This document shows positions 17,539 through 24,558 of a DNA stretch of 64,000 bases, one piece after another. Source of the DNA: Lachnospira pectinoschiza (GTDB lineage: Bacteria; Bacillota; Clostridia; Lachnospirales; Lachnospiraceae); assembly GCF_020564355.1 (NCBI RefSeq), contig NZ_JAJCRR010000001.1:496001-560000 (forward strand). The letters are read 5' to 3'. Below the pieces are notes generated by a model. That model worked only from the letters and a program-made list of their open reading frames with translations. It was not told the DNA's origin and ran no database searches. Every line of letters starts with the position of its first letter. The first letter of the stretch is position 1. Position numbers and translations under genes: made by a program.

Positions 17539-18253
17539 ATGCGTTGAAAGACTTTATAATGGTTTGATTAAAGAAAATCCGACATTTGTTTTAACACTGG
17601 GCATGTGTCCGACACTTGCCGTTACAACATCGGCAATTAACGGTATCGGTATGGGACTTTCCTCTACTGTCGTACTGGTAATGTCAAACCTTATGATTTC
17701 ATTACTTAGAAAAATAATTCCGGACGGTGTCAGAATGCCGGCATTTATCGTTATCGTTGCTTCATTTGTAACAATGGTACAGTTCTTAATGCAGGGCTAT
17801 CTGCCATCCCTTTATGATTCACTGGGAATTTATATTCCTTTGATTGTTGTAAACTGTATTATTTTAGGACGTGCGGAAGCTTACGCTTCTAAAAATCCGG
17901 TTCTGCCGTCTGCATTTGACGGACTCGGCATGGGACTTGGTTTTACCTGTGCGATTACAATTCTTGGTGCTGTCAGAGAGCTGATTGGTGCCGGAACCAT
18001 TTTAAGCACAGGCAGCTCAGCACTTGTTACAATTCCTGAAAGCGTGTATACACCGGCAAGTATCTTTATCCTTGCACCGGGTGCCTTCTTCGTACTGGCA
18101 ATGTGTATTGCGATTATGAACAAGATTAAGGCAAAGCACGGCATGGAACCGGCACAGGTACCGGATTACTGCTCAAAAGACGGCAGCTGTGATTCCTGCG
18201 CCAACACAATGTGCGGCGGCAAGGCATTTGCAGAAGAAAAGAAGCAGGCATAA
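17531..18253 (+). CDS. rnfE: Rnf complex subunit E
   Basis: This 240-aa membrane subunit has conserved half-channel motifs with cysteines, GMCPTLAV and VVNCIILGRAEA. These are the pair thought to hold an intramembrane [2Fe-2S] cluster with RnfA. The start is read as TTG 17531, 8 nt after AGGAGG, because NKCVERLYNGLIKENP is the family N-terminus. GTG 17522 lies inside the ribosome site. The C-terminal tail has five cysteines within about 23 residues (CSKDGSCDSC and the following NTMCGG), absent from the textbook form. Its function is unknown; metal binding is possible. Confidence 0.93.
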   Translation: MNKCVERLYNGLIKENPTFVLTLGMCPTLAVTTSAINGIGMGLSSTVVLVMSNLMISLLRKIIPDGVRMPAFIVIVASFVTMVQFLMQGYLPSLYDSLGIYIPLIVVNCIILGRAEAYASKNPVLPSAFDGLGMGLGFTCAITILGAVRELIGAGTILSTGSSALVTIPESVYTPASIFILAPGAFFVLAMCIAIMNKIKAKHGMEPAQVPDYCSKDGSCDSCANTMCGGKAFAEEKKQA

Positions 18254-18268
18254 GGGAGGAAAGAAAAT

Positions 18269-18841
18269 ATGAATTTATTAATTATTGCGATTGGTGCTGC
18301 ACTGGTTAATAACGTTGTATTAAGCCAGTTCCTCGGTCTGTGTCCTTTCCTTGGTGTATCAAAAAAGATTAACACAGCCGCAGGCATGGGTGGTGCCGTT
18401 ATCGGTGTTATCACAATTTCATCAGCTATCTGCAGCTTGATTTACGATTTTATCTTAGTACCGCTCGATTTAACATATCTGAATACAATCGTGTTCATTC
18501 TTGTTATCGCAGCACTTGTTCAGTTTGTAGAAATGTTCTTAAAGAAGACTTCTCCGGCGCTTTATGAAGCACTTGGTGTATACCTTCCTTTAATTACAAC
18601 AAACTGTGCCGTACTGGGTATTGCTTTAACAAATGTACAGAACGGTTACAATTTCATTGAATCTGTTGTAGCTGGTTTCGGTACAGCAGTAGGTTTTACG
18701 ATTGCAATTGTCATCATGGCAGGTATTCGTGAAAGAATTGAATTTAATGATGTTCCAGAGAGTTTTCAGGGTATGCCGATTGTATTATTAACAGCAGGCC
18801 TGATGTCTATTGCATTCTTTGGATTCGCAGGAATCTTATAG
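18269..18841 (+). CDS. rnfA: Rnf complex subunit A
   Basis: A 190-aa protein of six membrane helices, homologous to RnfE with inverted topology. It carries LGLCPFLGVS (about 25) and LITTNCAVLG (about 110), whose cysteines can hold the shared intramembrane iron-sulfur cluster. GGAGG precedes the ATG. Confidence 0.96.
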   Translation: MNLLIIAIGAALVNNVVLSQFLGLCPFLGVSKKINTAAGMGGAVIGVITISSAICSLIYDFILVPLDLTYLNTIVFILVIAALVQFVEMFLKKTSPALYEALGVYLPLITTNCAVLGIALTNVQNGYNFIESVVAGFGTAVGFTIAIVIMAGIRERIEFNDVPESFQGMPIVLLTAGLMSIAFFGFAGIL

Positions 18842-18853
18842 GAGGAAAAGAAA

Positions 18854-19645
18854 ATGACAGGTATTATTATAGCAGCTGTAGTTGTCAGCCTTACAGGTCT
18901 GATACTGGGACTTTTCCTCGGTGTAATGGGTAAGAAGTTTGCAGTAGAAGTAGACCAGAAAGAAATTGATGTCAGAGCAGAACTTCCGGGTAATAACTGC
19001 GGCGGCTGCGGTTACGCAGGCTGTGATGCCCTTGCAAAGGCAATCGCAGCAGGAGAAGCACCGGTAGGTGCCTGTCCGGTCGGTGGTGAACCGGTTGCCG
19101 AAAAGATTGCGGCAATTATGGGTGCTGAGGTTGGTGAATCTACCAGAATGACAGCATTTGTAAAATGTGCGGGTGACTGCGAAAAGGCAAAGGAAAATTA
19201 CAAGTATTCCGGCGTAGAAGAATGTACGGTAATGCCATTTGCGCCAAACGGCGGTTCAAAGGCATGTACATACGGCTGTATGGGATACGGTTCTTGTGTC
19301 AAGGCGTGTCCGTTTGATGCAATCCACGTTGTAAACGGTATTGCGGTAGTCGATAAGGAAAAATGTAAGGCATGCGGTAAGTGTGTTGCAACATGTCCTA
19401 GACATTTAATTGAACTCATTCCGTACGAAAGCAAGTATACTGTAAAGTGTGCTTCCAAGGATAAGGGTAAAGATGTAATGCCAGTATGTTCAACAGGCTG
19501 TATCGGATGTATGCTTTGTACAAAGCAGTGTGAATTCGGTGCAATCACCGTTGAAAACAACATTGCACACATTGATTATGAAAAATGTACAGGCTGCGGC
19601 AAATGTGCCGAAAAGTGCCCGAAGAAGATTATTCATATGCACTAA
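18854..19645 (+). CDS. rnfB: Rnf complex subunit B
   Basis: The 263-aa ferredoxin-like subunit accepts electrons from reduced ferredoxin. It has an N-terminal membrane helix (about 2-24). The proximal cluster motif NNCGGCGYAGCDALA with a later CPVGG follows. Four further ferredoxin-type cysteine groups begin near residues 138, 173, 213 and 242 (CMGYGSCVKACP, CKACGKCVATCP, CIGCMLCTKQC, CTGCGKCAEKCP). It is the last gene of the operon and is followed by a strong terminator. Confidence 0.96.
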   Translation: MTGIIIAAVVVSLTGLILGLFLGVMGKKFAVEVDQKEIDVRAELPGNNCGGCGYAGCDALAKAIAAGEAPVGACPVGGEPVAEKIAAIMGAEVGESTRMTAFVKCAGDCEKAKENYKYSGVEECTVMPFAPNGGSKACTYGCMGYGSCVKACPFDAIHVVNGIAVVDKEKCKACGKCVATCPRHLIELIPYESKYTVKCASKDKGKDVMPVCSTGCIGCMLCTKQCEFGAITVENNIAHIDYEKCTGCGKCAEKCPKKIIHMH

Positions 19646-19675
19646 TGTGAATTAATATTTTAATATGGTAAAAAC

Positions 19676-19710
19676 CGGCAGGATATTTTAAGTATCCTGC
19701 CGATTTTTTA
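19676..19710 (+). terminator. Rho-independent terminator of the rnf operon
   Basis: CGGCAGGATA (19676-19685) and TATCCTGCCG (19693-19702) form a hairpin followed by ATTTTTTA. Confidence 0.93.
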
Positions 19711-19714
19711 TTTT

Positions 19715-19751
19715 ACACGGACAAAATGCTGACGGGGTGCTGTGATAGAAT
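19715..19751 (+). promoter_or_regulatory. ACACGGACA-type promoter motif, copy 1
   Basis: ACACGGACAAAATGCTGAC (19715-19733) is followed by TAGAAT at 19746-19751, 31 nt from the motif start. The same 19-bp layout and spacing occurs at 21305 and 22169. It would drive the zinc-ribbon/SHOCT operon. Confidence 0.55.
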
Positions 19752-19825
19752 ACAAAAGAATTCAAGGAAAGACGATTCGGACGTCCGGAAAACAGCACGA
19801 AAAAAACAGCAGCAGGCATTAAAAA

Positions 19826-19985
19826 GCCTGCGGAATGGAGAGAAGTGTGAAAATCCTTAAATCTAAGATTTTTCACACAGCAGATTTGTGCCGCAGGCAT
19901 CACAAATCTGTCTTTATCGCAGAGCAAAATCTGATATTTGGCTCGCGATTCCTCCGGCATTAGAAAATGCCTGCGGAATGGAGAG
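19826..19985 (+). repeat. Duplicated initiation region with hairpins before the zinc-ribbon gene
   Basis: GCCTGCGGAATGGAGAG occurs at 19826-19842 and again at 19969-19985, each followed by a start codon in an AAGTGTGAAAAT or AATATGAAAAT context. The first copy opens a 38-codon frame from GTG 19847 that looks meaningless. Between the copies lie two hairpins: GTGTGAAAATC/GATTTTTCACAC (19845-19878) and AGATTTGTG/CACAAATCT (19882-19909). The 344-nt gap between rnfB and 19990 holds only this, the terminator and the promoter motif. Confidence 0.6.
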
Positions 19986-19989
19986 GAAT

Positions 19990-20442
19990 ATGAAAATTTG
20001 TCCAAAGTGTAAGGGAAATGTAGCAGATGGTTTGAATGTGTGTACGCACTGCGGTGCGGTTATTACGCCGCAGGCGGCAAAACCGAAAAAGAAAGACAGT
20101 ACGGAAGTCAAAAGGGATAATCAGGCGATAGCCATTACCAGTGTGATTATCACGTTGGTGGGAATCTTTATTATGTTTGAGGTAAGTGCATTGGTCGGTA
20201 TGATTATTTATCTGATTGCATTTGCACTGTCATTCAATGAACTGAGAAAAGACCCCGAATTCCGCCCGGAAACAATTGTGCCTTTTGCAAAGAAGTGCCT
20301 TTCTAAAGAAAATTTTAAAGGCATGGGGCTGATGTTTCTGGTGGTTGCAATTCTTCCGTTGATGGCGGTTATTGGAAGTTATCGCTGGATTGTTACGGAT
20401 ACATACAGGGAAGTTGAATCGATGTACAACGATTATTATTAA
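19990..20442 (+). CDS. Zinc-ribbon membrane protein
   Basis: The 150-aa protein starts with a zinc ribbon (CPKC at about 4-7 and CTHC at about 18-21). A short basic linker follows, then three hydrophobic helices (about 45-65, 66-77 and 114-135). The architecture is common among unclassified Firmicute proteins. The frame extends to 19888, but ATG 19990 follows GGAGAGG and begins exactly at the ribbon. It is spaced 20 nt from the next gene. Confidence 0.7.
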   Translation: MKICPKCKGNVADGLNVCTHCGAVITPQAAKPKKKDSTEVKRDNQAIAITSVIITLVGIFIMFEVSALVGMIIYLIAFALSFNELRKDPEFRPETIVPFAKKCLSKENFKGMGLMFLVVAILPLMAVIGSYRWIVTDTYREVESMYNDYY

Positions 20443-20462
20443 AGATGAAAGGGGAAAAGACC

Positions 20463-21233
20463 ATGGGATTTTTCAGCGGAGTATTTGATTCGGATAAACT
20501 GGCAGATGCCATCAATACAACAAAAAATGCGACAAAGAATATTACAGGCAAAGTGGCAGGTTCATTTGCAGAGTCAGCAGGCGAAATGAAAAAATTCAGT
20601 GAAGAAACAAAGAAAATGAAACAGCCGGTTGAGGGCGCAATCATGCGCTACGGTGTCGCTTATAAAGGCGGACTTGCCAAATATCCGAAACAGCAGTCCG
20701 GAGAAATCGGATTGAATATTATGGAGGAGTGCTTTTATTTAAAACCAACCATCGGCACAAATGACTGTTTTGAAGAAATGGCGATTCCATATGCCAAAAT
20801 CAAGTCACTTGAAATTGTAGAGCGTAAAATCAGCAATACAGAGTGGCTGCTCAGTTCCAGCGATTCGGATATGAAAGCGATGGAGCAGAAAAACAACATT
20901 GAAATCGAATATGAAGATTCGGACGGCAATGAGCAGTTTATCCGGCTGGAAATGCTGACGGGAATCAGTATTTACGGTCAGGCAAAAAAATGTGTGGAAT
21001 TTATGGACGTTTTACGTCAGAACGGCATTTTAAAGAAATTTGCAGGAAACCGTACTGCGGCACAGAATATGCAGGGACAGCAGATGTCCGGCGTGCAGGC
21101 AGGAGAAACGCAGGCAGCAAACGGTGATGTAATTCTTGAGCAGATTGAAAAACTTGCCGGATTAAAGGAAAAAGGCATTTTAAGCGAAGAAGAATATCAG
21201 CAGAAGAAGTCGGAACTGCTGGCGAAGCTGTAG
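20463..21233 (+). CDS. SHOCT-domain protein
   Basis: A 256-aa soluble protein. The N-terminus (1-60) is helical and amphipathic. A beta-rich middle of a PH-like type follows (about 60-195). A Q/G/A linker leads to a C-terminal SHOCT motif: IEKLAGLKEKGILSEEEYQQ at about residues 230-249. SHOCT segments are short oligomerisation or tethering modules. Function is unknown. AAAGGGG precedes ATG 20463. Confidence 0.7.
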   Translation: MGFFSGVFDSDKLADAINTTKNATKNITGKVAGSFAESAGEMKKFSEETKKMKQPVEGAIMRYGVAYKGGLAKYPKQQSGEIGLNIMEECFYLKPTIGTNDCFEEMAIPYAKIKSLEIVERKISNTEWLLSSSDSDMKAMEQKNNIEIEYEDSDGNEQFIRLEMLTGISIYGQAKKCVEFMDVLRQNGILKKFAGNRTAAQNMQGQQMSGVQAGETQAANGDVILEQIEKLAGLKEKGILSEEEYQQKKSELLAKL

Positions 21234-21257
21234 AAAATGCAGTCTGACAGAAAAAGA

Positions 21258-21299
21258 GGTAGTTTTTGTAATCATTTTGGATACAAAAACTACCTTTTT
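21258..21299 (+). terminator. Rho-independent terminator
   Basis: AGGTAGTTTTTGTA pairs with TACAAAAACTACCT, followed by TTTT. Confidence 0.85.
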
Positions 21300-21304
21300 G
21301 GATT

Positions 21305-21341
21305 ACACGGACAAACAGTTGTCCGGTGCATATGGTATTGT
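21305..21341 (+). promoter_or_regulatory. ACACGGACA-type promoter motif, copy 2
   Basis: ACACGGACAAACAGTTGTC (21305-21323) is followed by TATTGT at 21336-21341, again 31 nt from the motif start. On this strand it points into the antisense side of the XRE gene and onward to the zinc-ribbon gene at 21999. It may instead be a palindrome-like operator (GACA-N6-TGTC). Confidence 0.45.
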
Positions 21342-21370
21342 AAGGTCAAGTATAAATCACAGACAAGAGA

Positions 21371-21640
21371 TTAGATTTCTTTTGGCGGAATGTATTCGAT
21401 GAGTTCGTTCAAATCACATTCGAGTACATAACAAAGACGTTTCAGAATATCAATATCAAGCCGCTGAACCTTTTCATCCCGGTAATTGCGAAGCTGCGTG
21501 CGCTGCATCTCCGTCCGGAAGGAAAGCTGGTTCATGGAAACGCCGCGCTGTTCCATCAGTTCTGCCAGATGAATCTTAAAAGTACCATACTCGTCTGAAC
21601 TGGCAGGAAGCTGTCGCAAAGGATTTTCTTTTTTCGGCAT
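21371..21640 (-). CDS. XRE-family DNA-binding protein
   Basis: This 89-aa protein has a Cro/C1-type helix-turn-helix at about residues 22-85. It reads LAELMEQRGVSMNQLSFRTE followed by an RTQLRNYRDEKVQRLDID block and LCYVLECDLNELIEY. It lacks any extra domain, so it is a small repressor or antitoxin-like regulator. A good AGGAGG precedes the start on the minus strand (seen as CACCTCCT at 21647-21654). No toxin partner is adjacent. Confidence 0.8.
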   Translation of the reverse strand: MPKKENPLRQLPASSDEYGTFKIHLAELMEQRGVSMNQLSFRTEMQRTQLRNYRDEKVQRLDIDILKRLCYVLECDLNELIEYIPPKEI

Positions 21641-21998
21641 GCCAACACCTCCTGATTAAATTATATTACTCCAACTTATTATTATATTTTGATTGGGATA
21701 TTATTGTCAGATTCTTGTATGTGTGGTATATTTTAATAAGGGTGTATATATGCTCTATGCTGTGGTTTATACGATTAAAAAATTTACAGGGGAATATCAA
21801 TCGTATGAAATGTGTTTGAATAGGAATTGCAAAAACCATTCGTACAGTAGTAAAATAAAAGCAACATATTGTTTGATAAAAGCAGCAAAGAGTTGTTAAA
21901 AGGAAATAATGAAAAGAGCTTTTTGACAGGAAAATATATGAAAAAGTACATATTTAAAAGCGTTGGCAATTTGTTGCGATAATAAAAGGGGGAATGAA
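21641..21998. other. Intergenic region without a convincing gene
   Basis: This AT-rich stretch of 358 nt holds the XRE start region and an ATG-started frame of 49-68 codons on the plus strand (from 21693 or 21750) with no good ribosome site. I see nothing conserved in it. Confidence 0.4.
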
Positions 21999-22151
21999 AT
22001 GAAGAAGCAAAAAGTGAACAGTAATGGCGATTCTGTAATAAGCAGGGTCGCCAATACGCATATCTGCCCACACTGCGGCGCAAAGTTAAGCCGGATTACG
22101 GGGAAGTGTACGATGTGCGGGTGGAAGAAGGTGGAGATACATAAGGAATAA
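21999..22151 (+). CDS. Small zinc-ribbon protein
   Basis: A 50-aa protein. AAAAGGGGG precedes ATG 21999. CPHC (about 28-31) and CTMC (about 41-44) form a zinc-ribbon knuckle pair. The family is unassigned, and the only visible feature is metal binding. Confidence 0.6.
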   Translation: MKKQKVNSNGDSVISRVANTHICPHCGAKLSRITGKCTMCGWKKVEIHKE

Positions 22152-22168
22152 TAATACGTAAAAACAAT

Positions 22169-22205
22169 ACACGGACAGACGTGTGTCATTTTTATATGCT
22201 ACGAT
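22169..22205 (+). promoter_or_regulatory. ACACGGACA-type promoter motif, copy 3
   Basis: ACACGGACAGACGTGTGTC (22169-22187) is followed by TACGAT at 22200-22205, 31 nt from the motif start. It lies just before the WYL gene and so may be the site the WYL protein uses for autoregulation. Confidence 0.55.
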
Positions 22206-22241
22206 GTACTTACAAAAAATAAAGGAAAGAGGTACATTACA

Positions 22242-23204
22242 ATGAATAAAAGAAACCGGATTATGGAAATCTTTTATAGATTTATGAGTGGCGAACATAT
22301 GGCTGTAAAAGACCTCGCGGCGGAGTATGAAGTGTCAGAAAAGAGTATCCAGCGTGATATCAGTGAAATAAAAAATTTTATGGCAGAATACGGATATTCT
22401 GTGGGCAGGGAAGAAGTAAAGTTTGATCGTTCTTCACAGAAAATGTATTTTGAAGCAGAAAAGTTTTTAACCAATGGGGAGATGCTGGCAATTACCAAAA
22501 TACTGATTGCAACAAGAGCATTTCCACAGGATAAGATGAAACAACTGGTTGCTAAACTCGAAGAATTTGCTTCAACAAAAGATAAAAAGAGATTGCAGGA
22601 ACTGGTAAAGAAAGAACTGTATCATTATAAACCAGTAGCAACGCTGTGCAATGATTTAATTGATAATCTGTATGCGCTGGCAGAGGTGATTGATGATAAG
22701 CAGGAAATCACAATTACATATTACAAGATGGACAAATCCAGAATTGACAGAAGAGTTCGTCCATTGGCGATTGTATTCAGCGAATATTACTTTTATCTGA
22801 TTGCCGTACACGAGATAGACGGAGAATGGAAAGACCGGTATTACCGTGTTGACCGCATTACGGATATGATAAAACACCGGACACATTTTGATATGGAATA
22901 TGACAAACGTTTTGATGAAGGCAAATTAAAAAATGAAATCCAGTATATGTGGCCGGGCAAGGAACAGCAGATTGAGTTTGAATTTACAGGGCCTTCTGTA
23001 CAGGCTATTTTAGACCGTATTCCAAAATCGAAAGTCATCAAAAGGGAAAAAGATAAGGTGACGATTCAGGCAACGGTGGTGTACGGAACAGGAATTAAAA
23101 TGACACTGTTAAGTCAGGGCAGCTGGGTGAAAGTGTTGTCACCGCAGTCATTTGTGGATGAGATGAAGCAGGAGGTAGAAAAGATGATGGAGGGGTATCG
23201 CTAA
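22242..23204 (+). CDS. WYL-domain transcriptional regulator (HTH-DeoR type)
   Basis: The 320-aa regulator has an N-terminal winged helix (about 5-60; MAVKDLAAEYEVSEKSIQRD is the recognition region). A WYL domain follows (about 145-230; ITYYKMDKSRIDRRVRPLAI, then YFYLIAVHE and YRVDRIT). The C-terminal WCX-like extension is at about 240-320. WYL regulators sense ligands, often nucleic acid signals, and commonly control phage-defence islands. It is 35 nt upstream of the first dynamin gene on the same strand, so it likely controls the island that ends at 32914. Confidence 0.9.
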   Translation: MNKRNRIMEIFYRFMSGEHMAVKDLAAEYEVSEKSIQRDISEIKNFMAEYGYSVGREEVKFDRSSQKMYFEAEKFLTNGEMLAITKILIATRAFPQDKMKQLVAKLEEFASTKDKKRLQELVKKELYHYKPVATLCNDLIDNLYALAEVIDDKQEITITYYKMDKSRIDRRVRPLAIVFSEYYFYLIAVHEIDGEWKDRYYRVDRITDMIKHRTHFDMEYDKRFDEGKLKNEIQYMWPGKEQQIEFEFTGPSVQAILDRIPKSKVIKREKDKVTIQATVVYGTGIKMTLLSQGSWVKVLSPQSFVDEMKQEVEKMMEGYR

Positions 23205-23239
23205 AGAAAAGATACATTATAGAATACAGGAGGAATTTA

Positions 23240-24553
23240 ATGCAGGAAAAATTATTACAGATTTCCCAATATGTAATAAAACATCCAATTATGACAGAAA
23301 GTGAGAAGTACAAGAAGAACTATATAAATCTATTGGATTATTTCGTAAGGAAATATTCTCCAAGTGATAAATACTCTCGCAGTGTGTTGGAATTATATAA
23401 AAAAAGGCTGCTCGAACAACCAAAATTATATGATTACAAAGATGGGAAGCCGGAAAAAACAGCAAAAGGAACAAAGAAGAAAAAATGTAAATTCTTTACA
23501 TACAGATATTGTTTACTGGTAGATACGCTGTTTATATGTGCTTTTTTTGATGAGAAGAAATCAGAGCAGATATATTTGGAAATATTAAAAATGTATGACA
23601 AAAGGTATTGGAAAAATTTAGAGATGCTGTATAAAACAGTAACCGGTAAAAGCAATAATGCAGTAAAAATCAGTCAGATAGATTATATGACAGAGTGTAT
23701 TAAGGTGAACCGAAAATTTGTTGATAGAAGGATAAAAAATATTTTGGTAACAGCAAATATGAGTGCCGGAAAATCAACATTACTAAATTCAATTATTGGA
23801 AAGAAGGTGAATAAAACCCAGAATGATGCATGTACTGCAAAAACACACTATTTATTAAATAAGGCATTTGAAGATACATTGACATATGAATATGACTATG
23901 AATTGGAGTTAGATGCAACACTTCAGATACTTATGGATGACAATGGGGGCAATACAAGCAATGAAATCAGAGTGGGTACAAGGTTCAGGAGTATTGAAAA
24001 TGTGGATATCCCAATCTGCTTTATAGATACACCGGGGGTTAATTCGTCACAGGATAGAGTACATAGGGATATTAGTGAAAAAGACATAGTAGAAAATCAA
24101 TATGATTTATTGATGTATGTATTAAATGGTGAGAACATCGGAACAAATGACGATAGAAGGCACTTAGAATTTGTTGCAAAGAATTATCATGGAAAAATTA
24201 TTTTTGTAATAAATAAGCTGGACAGGTATCGAAAAGATGATTCTGTTCCACAAACAATAAAAGCGGTTTATAAGGATTTAAAGGGCATAGGTTTTAAGAA
24301 TCCTGTAATATGTCCGGTATCTGCGTATGCGGCATATCTTGCAAAGATGAATATGTTTCAGGAAGAACTGAATGATGATGAACAGGATGAATTAGAACGA
24401 TTGTATAGAAAACTTAGTAAGGATGAATATAAGTTTGATACATATTATCCTGAAAAATATCATATAAAAGATGTTTCTGATAATAAAAATCATCAATTAT
24501 TGTTACATTCGGGGATTTTGTCGCTTGAAAAAATGCTTTACGAAGAGAGGTAA
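23240..24553 (+). CDS. Dynamin-like GTPase, short partner
   Basis: This 437-aa protein has a helical N-terminal part of about 165 residues. The dynamin-type G domain follows: G1 ANMSAGKSTL (about 172-181), switch threonine in DACTAKTH, G3 DTPGVNSSQD (about 264) and G4 NKLD (about 323). The MSAGKS P-loop is typical of bacterial dynamin-like proteins, which remodel membranes. It lacks the long helical stalk of its neighbour. The two genes are 5 nt apart, as in bacterial dynamins that work as paired short and long partners. Defence against phage is a plausible role. Confidence 0.85.
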   Translation: MQEKLLQISQYVIKHPIMTESEKYKKNYINLLDYFVRKYSPSDKYSRSVLELYKKRLLEQPKLYDYKDGKPEKTAKGTKKKKCKFFTYRYCLLVDTLFICAFFDEKKSEQIYLEILKMYDKRYWKNLEMLYKTVTGKSNNAVKISQIDYMTECIKVNRKFVDRRIKNILVTANMSAGKSTLLNSIIGKKVNKTQNDACTAKTHYLLNKAFEDTLTYEYDYELELDATLQILMDDNGGNTSNEIRVGTRFRSIENVDIPICFIDTPGVNSSQDRVHRDISEKDIVENQYDLLMYVLNGENIGTNDDRRHLEFVAKNYHGKIIFVINKLDRYRKDDSVPQTIKAVYKDLKGIGFKNPVICPVSAYAAYLAKMNMFQEELNDDEQDELERLYRKLSKDEYKFDTYYPEKYHIKDVSDNKNHQLLLHSGILSLEKMLYEER

Positions 24554-24558
24554 AACAA

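Noticed and set aside
21693..21899. 68-codon frame between XRE and the small zinc-ribbon gene
   Set aside because: No ribosome site at either start and a composition typical of AT-rich noncoding DNA.
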